NCBI GenBank assembly: GCA_024222485.1
Contig: JAAEPJ010000463.1
Span: forward strand, 1-24,348
DNA: 24,348 nucleotides
Origin: a bacterium
GTDB taxonomy: Bacteria; RUG730; JAAEPJ01
Direction: 5' to 3'
Positions 9,711 through 17,520 of this stretch are shown here, piece after piece (the stretch's first letter is position 1; each line of letters begins with the position of its first letter). Position numbers and translations under genes: made by a program. The notes below the pieces were generated by a model that saw only the letters and a program-made list of their open reading frames with translations, was not told the DNA's origin and ran no database searches.

Positions 9711-9745
9711 CTCATTTATTGACTTTTTCTATGTCAATAAATGAG
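9711..9745 (+). repeat. Perfect 13-base-pair stem-loop upstream of the YhcC-type gene
   Basis: CTCATTTATTGAC (9711-9723) pairs exactly with GTCAATAAATGAG (9733-9745) around a 9-base T-rich loop. No T run follows on the plus strand, so it is not a standard terminator for otsB. It may be a weak terminator, an operator or a leader structure. Confidence 0.6.
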
Positions 9746-9783
9746 CAGAAAATTGATCATATCTTAAAAATATTCAGTAAATA

Positions 9784-10704
9784 ATGGTAAGTCAGCTAAT
9801 GAAGAGAATTGTGTATAATAAATATTCTACCTACCTTAAAAAACAATATGGTGTTCGAGTGCATCGTGTGAGTATTGATACTGGGTTTAGTTGTCCGGGC
9901 CCCTCGCCTTGTATTTATTGTAATAATAGTTCATTCAACCATTTTCAAAAATTTAACTTGCAAAAAGTTCCGCTTAAGGACCAAATTGAAACTGGGTTGA
10001 GAAATATTCGTAAGAAATTTAAGGCAGAGAAATTTATTCTGTATTTTCAGTCTGGGACTAATACTAATGCAGATATTAAGACTCTTGCCATTACTTATGA
10101 TCTTATTCGCGGGTATGATGATTTTGTTGGGTTAAATATTGCTACTCGACCGGATGTTGTTAATGATCAAGTTTTATCTTTAATTGCAGAATACAAAAAA
10201 GATTATCAGGTATGTATTGAGTATGGGTTGCAAAGTATTCATGATAAAACCTTGGACATCATTAATAGAGGGCATGGCTATCAGGAATTTTTATTGGCTT
10301 ATCAGAAAACAAAAGAATTGGACATAGCTGTTTGTGTGCATTTAATTTTAGGTTTGCCTTTTGAGATTGAAAAGATGATTTTGGCAACAGCAGCAGAAAT
10401 GACTCGTTTGAAAGTGGATGCTGTTAAATTACACCCAATGCATATTATTAAGGATACTGTTTTAGCATTAAGATATAAAGAGATGGCTTTGAATTTTTTA
10501 GACTTTGAAGAATACCGCCAGCTTTTAGCCAGCTTTTTAGCAAACTTAAGCAAAGATATTGTGGTTTATGGTTTGAATGGGTATGCTCCAGAGGAAAAAT
10601 TGGTTGCCCCAAGCTGGATTTCAATACCAAATATTATTGTTAGAGATTTTGAAGAATATTTGCTAAAAAAAGGCATCTACCAAGGGATGTTAGTCAAGGA
10701 ATAG
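9784..10704 (+). CDS. Radical SAM protein, YhcC/TIGR01212 family
   Basis: This is a member of the YhcC-like radical SAM family; the reaction of the family is not firmly known. The 306-residue protein begins with the family's 'YNKYSTYLKKQYG' pattern and places the iron-sulfur cluster Cys residues in FSCPGPSPCIYCNN (Cys 37, 43, 46). The spacing CX5CX2C is shorter than the CX14-15CX2C-type loop I associate with this family. Further family blocks are FILYFQSGTNTNA, GLNIATRPDVVND, CIEYGLQSIHDKTLDIINRG, VHLILGLPFE and VKLHPMHIIKDT. The start is uncertain. ATG 9784 lacks a ribosome site, and ATG 9799 has only a weak GGTAAG. It stands alone between otsB and glnN. Confidence 0.88.
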   Translation: MVSQLMKRIVYNKYSTYLKKQYGVRVHRVSIDTGFSCPGPSPCIYCNNSSFNHFQKFNLQKVPLKDQIETGLRNIRKKFKAEKFILYFQSGTNTNADIKTLAITYDLIRGYDDFVGLNIATRPDVVNDQVLSLIAEYKKDYQVCIEYGLQSIHDKTLDIINRGHGYQEFLLAYQKTKELDIAVCVHLILGLPFEIEKMILATAAEMTRLKVDAVKLHPMHIIKDTVLALRYKEMALNFLDFEEYRQLLASFLANLSKDIVVYGLNGYAPEEKLVAPSWISIPNIIVRDFEEYLLKKGIYQGMLVKE

Positions 10705-10876
10705 CTTTTTTTGTGTCTGATTATTCGTTTTTATAATTTTTAAGACAGTTGATGTTTTAATTTAACTATTTAGCTGTTTTATGTAAGAAAAAATATCTAA
10801 AATTGTAAAAAAAATTAAAAATCTTAAAAATGTAAGGCATATTTTTAAAAAAAACTGCAAAAATTGAAAAATACGC

Positions 10877-10905
10877 TTGACTTTGCTGTTTTTTTACAAT
10901 AGAAT
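10877..10905 (+). promoter_or_regulatory. glnN: Sigma-70-type promoter for glnN
   Basis: TTGACT at 10877-10882 and TAGAAT at 10900-10905 are separated by exactly 17 bases, about 90 bases before the glnN start. I see no sigma-54 element. The surrounding 288-base gap (10705-10992) is A/T-rich and has no reading frame. Confidence 0.7.
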
Positions 10906-10992
10906 TTTTTATTATAAAATTATTAAAAATAACTTGTAGAAATATTATACAAGTTTAAGGTATGACCTAATACAAGAAAGGAGAAATAAGAA

Positions 10993-13095
10993 ATGTCAGA
11001 AATGCAAAATGTTTATGGTGAGTTGGTATTTAATAAGCAAATCATGAATCAAAAATTAAGTAAAGATGTCTATAAGAAATTGCTTGCAACTATTGACAAA
11101 GGTGAGGCTCTTGATCAGTCGATTGCTGGTGAGGTCGCACATGCCATGAAAGAATGGGCAATTGAAAATGGTGCAACTCATTTTACTCATTGGTTTCAAC
11201 CACAGCGTGGTGGCACAGCTCAAAAGCATGATGCTTTTCTTACATACGGTGAAGGCGAAGAAATTGTTGAAAGGTTTTCTGAGGGGCAACTAATCCAGTC
11301 TGAGCCTGATGCTTCAAGTTTTCCATCAGGGGGAATTAGGTCTACCTTTGAAGCAAGAGGTTATACGGCTTGGGATCCGACATCACCAGTGTTTCTCCTA
11401 GAAGCTAGAGGAACTAAGACTTTGGTTATTCCTTCTGTTTTTCTTTCATGGACAGGTGAAGTTTTAGACTTAAAAACTCCTCTTTTACGAAGTGAGCATG
11501 CTTTAAATAGTGCAGCTATTAAGCTTCAGAAGTTACTGGGGAATAGAACATCAAAAAGAATTGTTGTTCATGCAGGACCTGAGCAAGAATATTTTCTTTT
11601 TGCAAAAGAGCTAGTAGAAACAAGACCGGATCTTAAGATTTGTGGTAGAACTCTTTTTGGTGCAGAGCCAGCAAAGGGTCAACAGATGGATGATCATTAT
11701 TTTGGTTCTATTAAAGGTAAAATTTTAAATTTTATGGAAGATTTAGATCGCGAGCTTTACAGACGTGGTATCCCTTCAAAAACTCGGCATAATGAAGTGG
11801 CTCCAAATCAGTTTGAGGTTGCTCCAATTTTTCAAATAGCGAACCTTGCTGTTGATAATAACTTACAGATGATGGAGCTTATAAAAAATGTTGCAGATAA
11901 GTATGGGCTGGTTGCTATTTTGCATGAGAAACCAATGGCTGGAGTTAATGGTTCAGGTAAGCATTATAACTGGTCGCTTGGCGATAATTCAGGTGTGCAA
12001 TATTTAAGACCTTCTAAGTCTCCGCTTAAAAATATTAGTTTTTTAATGACAATTGGTGCCGTTTTACTTGGAGTGAAGAAGTTTGGTGGTGTTTTAAGAG
12101 CAAGTATTGCTGATGCAGGGAATGACCATCGACTTGGAGCTAATGAAGCACCTCCTGCTATTATGTCCATTTATCTGGGTGAATATTTAGATGAGCTTTT
12201 TAATTCTATTGAGGGGATTGGGAAGATTACTGATAAAAAGGTGAATGAAATTTCTTTAGGTGTGCAAAACTTGCCGAAAATTGCTAAAGACTACTCAGAT
12301 AGAAATAGAACTTCACCGATTGCTTTTACAGGGAATAAGTTTGAGCTAAGAGCCGTTGGTTCAACGCATAATTGTGCAGAACCAGGTGCTGTTATGAACT
12401 TGCTTTGTGCTTATGGTTATGATGAGATCAGAACTAGAATTGAAGTAAAACAAGGTGAAGATGTTAAGAATAAAGCTTTGGAAGTATTGAAAGAAGTACT
12501 GAAAGAGACTAAAGGCGTGAGATTTGAAGGGAATGGTTATGCAGAAGAATGGCATCAAGAAGCAGAAAAACGAGGCTTACCAAATGCTAAAAATACGCCT
12601 CAAGCATTAGAGTTAATGTTTGATAAAGAAGTGATGAAGGCATTTGTCGATTATAATATTTTATCTGAGAGAGAAATTAAATCTAAGGTTGAGATCAAAC
12701 TTGAAGCCTACAATAATGTCAAAGATATCGAGTATAAAATGGCGATCAAAATAGCTAATACCTTGATTATCCCTGCTATTTTAAATCAAATTTCTGAGAC
12801 CGGTGGTGCAGCAACTATCGTTGAGGGGCTTGGTATAGCTGATTCAGCTATTAAAGCAGATGTGGCTGAGCTTAGTAAACTTTATGCGGGAATTAAAAAT
12901 GGTGTGAAAGCACTTGAAGAATTTATTGTTAAGGCTGAAAGCGAGGGTGATTTGCATAAACAAGCACATTTATATGCGGAAGAGGGGGCAGATACACTGG
13001 CTGAATTAAGAGCGAATGTTGATGCGGCAGAAGAGATAGTGGCAGATTATTTCTGGCCACTTGCTAGCTATCAAGAGTTGCTAACTGAGCTTTAA
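10993..13095 (+). CDS. glnN: Glutamine synthetase type III
   Basis: It makes glutamine from glutamate, ammonia and ATP, the main entry point of ammonia into amino acids. It is of the large type III class (GSIII), 700 residues compared with about 450 for type I. The GSIII-specific N-terminal signature is FEARGYTAWDPTSPVF (about 117-132). Catalytic-domain motifs follow: AGPEQEYFLF, TRHNEVAPNQFEVAPIF (about 264-280, metal and glutamate site), GVNGSGKHYNWSLG (about 317-330, ATP site), LGANEAPPAIMS and NRTSPIAFTGNKFELRAVGS. A helical C-terminal region completes the protein. AAAGGAG lies about eight bases before the start. It has its own promoter and a strong terminator, so it is probably monocistronic. 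No PII or ammonium transporter gene is adjacent. Confidence 0.96.
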   Translation: MSEMQNVYGELVFNKQIMNQKLSKDVYKKLLATIDKGEALDQSIAGEVAHAMKEWAIENGATHFTHWFQPQRGGTAQKHDAFLTYGEGEEIVERFSEGQLIQSEPDASSFPSGGIRSTFEARGYTAWDPTSPVFLLEARGTKTLVIPSVFLSWTGEVLDLKTPLLRSEHALNSAAIKLQKLLGNRTSKRIVVHAGPEQEYFLFAKELVETRPDLKICGRTLFGAEPAKGQQMDDHYFGSIKGKILNFMEDLDRELYRRGIPSKTRHNEVAPNQFEVAPIFQIANLAVDNNLQMMELIKNVADKYGLVAILHEKPMAGVNGSGKHYNWSLGDNSGVQYLRPSKSPLKNISFLMTIGAVLLGVKKFGGVLRASIADAGNDHRLGANEAPPAIMSIYLGEYLDELFNSIEGIGKITDKKVNEISLGVQNLPKIAKDYSDRNRTSPIAFTGNKFELRAVGSTHNCAEPGAVMNLLCAYGYDEIRTRIEVKQGEDVKNKALEVLKEVLKETKGVRFEGNGYAEEWHQEAEKRGLPNAKNTPQALELMFDKEVMKAFVDYNILSEREIKSKVEIKLEAYNNVKDIEYKMAIKIANTLIIPAILNQISETGGAATIVEGLGIADSAIKADVAELSKLYAGIKNGVKALEEFIVKAESEGDLHKQAHLYAEEGADTLAELRANVDAAEEIVADYFWPLASYQELLTEL

Positions 13096-13130
13096 ATAGT
13101 TTAGAGAACTGGGTTTTACGAGTAAATTTT

Positions 13131-13183
13131 AAACCGCAATCGGATAATTTGTATTAACAAAAAATCTGGTTGCGGTTTTTTTT
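13131..13183 (+). terminator. Rho-independent terminator after glnN
   Basis: A 15-base-pair stem pairs 13131-13145 with 13164-13178 (AAACCGCAA/TTGCGGTTT core plus six further pairs, two of them G-T), followed by a run of eight T. It begins 36 bases after the glnN stop. Confidence 0.93.
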
Positions 13184-13436
13184 GGGGGATTTTTCGTTAG
13201 ATTTGCTGTTAAAAAAGTTTAAAAGGTGCTAAAATTTAAAGGCTATTTAAATTATTAAAGCTGGTTAGGCAAACCGCTATGCTATTTTTTTGATTGTGAG
13301 AATATGATAAATTAGTTTTCTAGTTGAAAATTTTTTTAAAATCAATCATGAAAAAACAAGCCAGATAAGAAATATTTTTTTCCGCTTTAATTTGTTAAAC
13401 GGATAAGAAAATGATTTATAAAGGATTAATTAATAA
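13184..13436 (+). other. Intergenic leader region before thiH
   Basis: This 253-base non-coding stretch comes between the glnN terminator and thiH. It is A/T-rich with long T runs. I looked for a TPP riboswitch, expected for a thiamine gene, and did not find its CTGAGA or ACC-core elements. A GGCAAACC string at 13267-13274 is too little to call a riboswitch. Confidence 0.5.
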
Positions 13437-14513
13437 GTGGGAACTAATAATAAAATATTGAATGAAGCAAATTTCTTACAAGTACTGAGTAAATCTAAAT
13501 TGGATAAAAATGACTTCTATACTTTGATTTTTGCAGATATTTCGGAGAAGGCATTTGAAGCCTTAGCAGCAAAAGCAAGGCTTGTAACCATTCAAAGGTT
13601 TGGGATGGTCAAAGGGTTGTATATTCCACTTTATCTTTCTAATTACTGTAACAATGTTTGTGAATACTGTGGTTTTAGCAGTAATAATAAAATTGAACGG
13701 AAAACATTGACTGCTAAAGAAATACTTGTGGAGTTAACGGATATTTTTAATAAAGGCTTTCGTAATATTCTACTGGTTTCTGGGGAATGGAATAATTTTG
13801 CCAACATTGAATACTTAAAGTCTGCAGTAGAGATTGTACGCAAAGTAGGTTTCCATTCAATTTCGGTAGAACTTGGCGCCTTACCTCAAGAATATGCTAC
13901 GATGCTTACAGTCGCTGGAGCAGAAGCATTTGTCTTATATCAAGAGACATATCATAGGCCAACATATAAGAAAGTTCATACGCAGGGAAAAAAGATGGAG
14001 TATGACTATCGTATAGAGGGACAAGCAAGAGCAATTCAAGGTGGATTCAGAAAGGTTTCTTTTGGGTTTTTAGCAGGACTTTATGATGTAGAGGAAGAAG
14101 CAATAGAGATGTTTGAACATATAAGTTATATTAAGAAAAAATATTGGGATGCGGAGATAGGAATTTCAGTGCCGAGGATTACGAGTGCAATAGGTGTTGA
14201 TCATACACAATATCAAGTGGATGATCAGCTTTATGCAAGAATTTTGATGGCTTATCGTTTAGCATTTCCAGAGGCGACTATTTCACTTTCTACTCGTGAA
14301 ACTTCAACTTTTAGGGATGGTATGAGTGATATTTGTGTGACACATCTGAGTGTTGAGTCAAAAACTATGCCGGGGGGATATCACGAAGAGGTTGAACAAA
14401 GCTTAGAACAGTTTTCTGTAATAGATTCACGCAGCTTAGCAGATATGACCAAGGTTTTAAAAGATAAAGGGTATGATGTTCATTTTAAGGATTGGCAAAG
14501 GGAATTGAGTTGA
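13437..14513 (+). CDS. thiH: 2-iminoacetate synthase (tyrosine lyase) ThiH
   Basis: ThiH is a radical SAM enzyme that cleaves tyrosine to dehydroglycine (2-iminoacetate) and p-cresol for the thiazole half of thiamine in anaerobes. The 358-residue length fits. The cluster motif is YCNNVCEYCGF (Cys 71, 75, 78; CX3CX2C). LLVSGEW, SVELGALPQEY, VLYQETYHRPTY and a C-terminal region SVPRITSA...LSTRETSTFRDG follow the ThiH pattern rather than HydG. HydG is longer and has a C-terminal Cys motif, which is absent here. It starts at GTG with AAAGGA about nine bases upstream. No thiS, thiG, thiF or thiC lies beside it in this window, which is unusual for this gene. Confidence 0.9.
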   Translation: MGTNNKILNEANFLQVLSKSKLDKNDFYTLIFADISEKAFEALAAKARLVTIQRFGMVKGLYIPLYLSNYCNNVCEYCGFSSNNKIERKTLTAKEILVELTDIFNKGFRNILLVSGEWNNFANIEYLKSAVEIVRKVGFHSISVELGALPQEYATMLTVAGAEAFVLYQETYHRPTYKKVHTQGKKMEYDYRIEGQARAIQGGFRKVSFGFLAGLYDVEEEAIEMFEHISYIKKKYWDAEIGISVPRITSAIGVDHTQYQVDDQLYARILMAYRLAFPEATISLSTRETSTFRDGMSDICVTHLSVESKTMPGGYHEEVEQSLEQFSVIDSRSLADMTKVLKDKGYDVHFKDWQRELS

Positions 14514-14698
14514 TTTCTAGCGGAGACACTTGTTTATGTTTGAAGTTTTTAAAAGGTTAACTAAATTTAACAATGAAGCTCCTTGGTTTTTAAAGATAAA
14601 TGGGGATAACACTGGCGAAAATAGGGAATTAATATTTTTTGATAATTGTTATATATTAATAGTTTTAGGTAGTAGATTTATTTATGGAGAAAAAGTTT

Positions 14699-15445
14699 AT
14701 GTTATCAGCAGTAATTATAACCAAAAATGAAGAGCTTAATATTGCACGAACTATTGATCATTTGCTTGATTGGGTTGATGAAATTGTGGTTTTTGACAGT
14801 GGAAGTATAGATGAAACATTAAATATTTTGCGTGCGTATCGAAACTCAAAAATTAAGATTTACGAGGTTGACTGGCAGGGTTTTGCAATGACTAAGAATC
14901 AAGCAATAGCAAAAACAAAAGCTGATTGGGTTTTATCTGTTGATGCGGATGAGGTTATCACAAAAAAATTAAAGCAGGAAATCTTGGAGGTTTTAAGCGT
15001 CTCTTCAGGTGTTGTTGGTTACAAAATTCCGCGATTGCTTTATTTCTGTGGCAGACCAGTTAGGTATGGTGGGACATATCCTGATTATCAATTGAGGCTT
15101 TTTAAAAAGGATCTAGGTAGATTTGAAAATATTCCCGTACATGAGTCAATAAAACTTCGCGGTGAGGTTTCAGTTTTAAAAAATCATATGCTCCATTTTA
15201 GCTATAATACAATTTTTGAATATTGGACGAGATTCAATAAATATACTGAGCTTGATGCTGAGAAAAAGTTGAGACAAGGCAAGAGGTTTAACTTTTGTAA
15301 AGTTTTTGTTTTTCATTGGGAGCTTTTTAGGCGTCTTATTGTCAAAAAAGGCTTGCTCGATGGGATCCCGGGTATTTTTTATCATATTTTTTCGTCATTA
15401 TCTAGCTTAGTCAAATATGCTAAATTATGGGAGATTAGTAGGTGA
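14699..15445 (+). CDS. Family 2 glycosyltransferase, WaaE/KdtX-like
   Basis: This is a predicted GT2-fold transferase of the WaaE/KdtX subgroup, which adds a sugar to the inner core of lipopolysaccharide. The start MLSAVIITKNEELNIARTID is typical. VDEIVVFDSGSIDET, TKNQAIAKTKADWVLSVDADE (the DxD metal and nucleotide site) and a C-terminal block YPDYQLRLFKK...VHESI match the subgroup. The ATG at 14699 is preferred because GGAG lies about nine bases upstream; an in-frame ATG at 14684 has none. The C-terminal part is basic and hydrophobic (FHWELFRRLI...FYHIFSSLSSLVKYAKLW), suggesting inner-membrane association. Its TGA stop overlaps the GTG start of lpxK, so the two are translationally coupled. 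This places it in lipid A/core synthesis. Confidence 0.9.
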   Translation: MLSAVIITKNEELNIARTIDHLLDWVDEIVVFDSGSIDETLNILRAYRNSKIKIYEVDWQGFAMTKNQAIAKTKADWVLSVDADEVITKKLKQEILEVLSVSSGVVGYKIPRLLYFCGRPVRYGGTYPDYQLRLFKKDLGRFENIPVHESIKLRGEVSVLKNHMLHFSYNTIFEYWTRFNKYTELDAEKKLRQGKRFNFCKVFVFHWELFRRLIVKKGLLDGIPGIFYHIFSSLSSLVKYAKLWEISR

Positions 15446-16428
15446 AATTTTTTTTGTTGTTATATCACTGTGTGGTAAATCTTCGGAATAAGTTTTATCA
15501 TTTAAATATTTTGAAGACTTATCGAGTGGACCACGCTTTTGTAATTAGTGTTGGGAATATTACTTTTGGTGGAACGGGAAAAACTCCGATTGTTATCGCA
15601 CTGGCTGAGAAATGTTTGGCTAAAGGCAAAACTGTGGCGGTTGTCTCAAGAGGGTATAAGCGTAAATCTAAAGCTGAAATAATTGTTGAACCACATGCAG
15701 ATAACTTTATAGTAGAAGAGATTGGTGATGAGCCTTTTATGATAAAAAAACGATTGCCAGAGATTTATCTAGCCGTTGGAGCAGATAGAAAAAGCATTAT
15801 CAAAAAATTACCACAAGTAGATTATATTATTTTAGATGATGGCTTCCAGAAACTTCAGATCAAACGGGATTTGAATATTTTATTAATTGATGCAACTAAA
15901 CCATTTGGCAATGGGTTGTTGAGAGAATCTTTCAAAAATATTCAACGAGCAGACTTGATTATTTTAACAAAAGCAAATTTTCTCCAAGATGTTAAGCAGC
16001 TAAATAATATCGAACAGGAAATAAGGCAGTATACATCGACGAAGATTATTAAATCAGAATATTTACCTCTTAAAAATAGTTTACCAGCTTTGCCAAAAAC
16101 TGAAAAAATTTCACTTTTAACAGCAGTAGCTAACCCCCAAGGATTTGAATATATTGTTAAAAGTTTAGGCTATGAGATTAAAGATAGATATTTTTTTAGA
16201 GATCATCATTGGTTCACTGACAAAGACTTAGCACCTATCAAAGGCATGGTTTTTACAACAGAAAAAGATTCAACTAAATTAGCCAAATATTTGACTGGTA
16301 GAGGTGATGTTAATTTAACTAAAGGTAAGGATGGTTATAAACAGCAGAAACAAGCTTTGCACTCATCAATTAAACATGAAAATTTATATGTTTTAAAAAT
16401 GGAGGCTATATGCAACATAGACATTTGA
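15442..16428 (+). CDS. lpxK: Tetraacyldisaccharide 4'-kinase LpxK
   Basis: LpxK phosphorylates the 4'-position of the tetraacyldisaccharide lipid A precursor at the inner-membrane face, giving lipid IVA. It has 328 residues. The Walker A motif is GNITFGGTGKTP (about 38-49), and VVSRGYKRKS, IGDEPFMIKKR, VGADR, DYIILDDGFQKLQIKRDLNILLID and the C-terminal HH motif (RDHHWFTDKDL, TTEKDSTKL) follow the family. The gene starts with GTG, overlapping the upstream glycosyltransferase stop by four bases, and its 3' end overlaps the thioesterase start by 19 bases. It is strong evidence for a diderm envelope with lipid A. It ends TGA then TAA. Confidence 0.95.
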   Translation: MKFFLLLYHCVVNLRNKFYHLNILKTYRVDHAFVISVGNITFGGTGKTPIVIALAEKCLAKGKTVAVVSRGYKRKSKAEIIVEPHADNFIVEEIGDEPFMIKKRLPEIYLAVGADRKSIIKKLPQVDYIILDDGFQKLQIKRDLNILLIDATKPFGNGLLRESFKNIQRADLIILTKANFLQDVKQLNNIEQEIRQYTSTKIIKSEYLPLKNSLPALPKTEKISLLTAVANPQGFEYIVKSLGYEIKDRYFFRDHHWFTDKDLAPIKGMVFTTEKDSTKLAKYLTGRGDVNLTKGKDGYKQQKQALHSSIKHENLYVLKMEAICNIDI

Positions 16429-16781
16429 TAAAAATGCAGGTCCGTGATTACGAGTGTGATATGCAGGCACTTGTTAATAATTCGGTTTATCAGAACTATT
16501 GTGAGCATGCGAGGCATCAATTTTTAAAAGAAATGGGTGTTGACTTTGCTTATTTTACAGCTAAAAAAATTTATTTGGTTGTGACAAGACTGGAACTTGA
16601 TTTTAAACGCTCTCTTAAAAGTGGTGATATTTTTCATGTAGGATCAGATTATCAGCATATTTCTAAGGTAAGATTCTAATTTTTACAAACTATTTATAAT
16701 GACAAAGAAGAAATAATGACCAAAGCATGTGTGACAGGTACTTGTTTGAATGAAAAGGGCAAACCCTCTTTTAATCAATAG
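16410..16781 (+). pseudogene. YbgC-like 4-hydroxybenzoyl-CoA thioesterase family gene with in-frame stop
   Basis: The first 89 residues (16410-16679) form the N-terminal two-thirds of a hot-dog-fold acyl-CoA thioesterase. MQVRDYECDMQALVNNSVYQ carries the family's 'D-x-Q-G-x-V-N-N-x-x-Y' active-site pattern, followed by YCEHARHQFL and DFKRSLKSGD. A TAA at 16677-16679 follows KVRF. The same frame then continues for 33 codons (FLQTIYNDKEEIMTKACVTG, then TCLNEKGKP) to TAG at 16779-16781, which is exactly the expected C-terminal strand of the family. One base change (for example TAA from CAA) would explain it. GGAGG precedes the start, which overlaps lpxK. If not read through, the protein lacks the last beta strands. 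YbgC-type proteins hydrolyse acyl-CoA or acyl-ACP and often sit near envelope genes. Confidence 0.8.
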
Positions 16782-16969
16782 TTATTTGAAAAGTTGAAAT
16801 AATAGAGCCTTATGTTATATACTAACGAATAACTAAATTTTTATTGGGGTTAATGAGAGAAAAAGTAAAATAAAGTAAGAAAGTGATTACATTTATTTTA
16901 AAAAGAAGATGTTTATTTAATGTAAAGATATACTGTTTGTGGTCTTTACTAAAAAGGGAGGAATTTAAA

Positions 16970-17374
16970 ATGGGATTTCAAGCAAGTAATTTACCCGTAT
17001 GCGGAAAAAGGTTTTTAGCATATATGATTGACTCATTATTGGTGGTTATCGTCTCATCTATTTTAGGATTGTTTTTTGGTTTTTTGTTGCAATTTACTGA
17101 AGATTTCTCAGTTGCAATGATTTATATTCTATTCCCATCTTATTATATTTTTATGTTCGGGAAATATGGACAGACAATTGGCTATAAAATTGTCAAACTG
17201 AAGATAGAGACAGAAGAGGGGCTTGCTGTTAGTTATAAGCTGGCTTTTTATCGTTTAGTCGCTACTTCATTATCAACCATTCTTTTGTTATGGGGGCATA
17301 GTGTGATACTATTTAATGATAAAGGGCAGGCCTTACATGATAAGCTAACGAATGTTGTTGTTGTTAAAACCTAG
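16970..17374 (+). CDS. RDD family membrane protein
   Basis: This is a 134-residue integral membrane protein of the RDD family, a broad group of small membrane proteins, some linked to ion transport. The diagnostic N-terminal Arg and Asp are in CGKRFLAYMIDSLLVVIV (about 11-28). A second helix (ILGLFFGFLLQF) is followed by a third (AMIYILFPSYYIFMF), and the conserved loop GQTIGYKIVKLKIE and C-terminal helix with Asp (LHDKLTNVVVV) close the domain. I use the ATG at 16970, which has GGAGG about nine bases upstream. The frame is open from 16883, but the extra 29 residues are unlike the family. It lies alone between the thioesterase and the outer-membrane protein gene. Confidence 0.87.
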   Translation: MGFQASNLPVCGKRFLAYMIDSLLVVIVSSILGLFFGFLLQFTEDFSVAMIYILFPSYYIFMFGKYGQTIGYKIVKLKIETEEGLAVSYKLAFYRLVATSLSTILLLWGHSVILFNDKGQALHDKLTNVVVVKT

Positions 17375-17470
17375 TTGATAATTTTTCCAGTAGTAGGTAA
17401 GATCTAGAAAATTATTTGTTATTTTTTTAGGTTATAATATTTTTTACTTTAATAATTTTGCATGTATTTT

Positions 17471-17500
17471 TTGAATATTTATAGCCAATTTCTTTACAAT
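17471..17500 (+). promoter_or_regulatory. Possible promoter for the outer-membrane protein gene
   Basis: TTGAAT at 17471-17476 and TACAAT at 17495-17500 are 18 bases apart. The start codon is at 17521, so the leader would be only about 14 bases, just including the AAAGGAG ribosome site. Confidence 0.45.
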
Positions 17501-17520
17501 TTGATTAAAAGGAGAATAAG

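Noticed and set aside
13255-13300. Possible cyclic-di-GMP (GEMM) riboswitch at GGCAAACC
   Set aside because: Only one short string agrees. The second conserved half (GACGCAAAGCC-like) and the flanking stems are missing.
14530-14730. 66-codon plus-strand frame between thiH and the glycosyltransferase
   Set aside because: It overlaps the glycosyltransferase start, resembles no family I know, and its composition looks like intergenic DNA. A GGAG lies upstream of its second ATG, but that is not enough.
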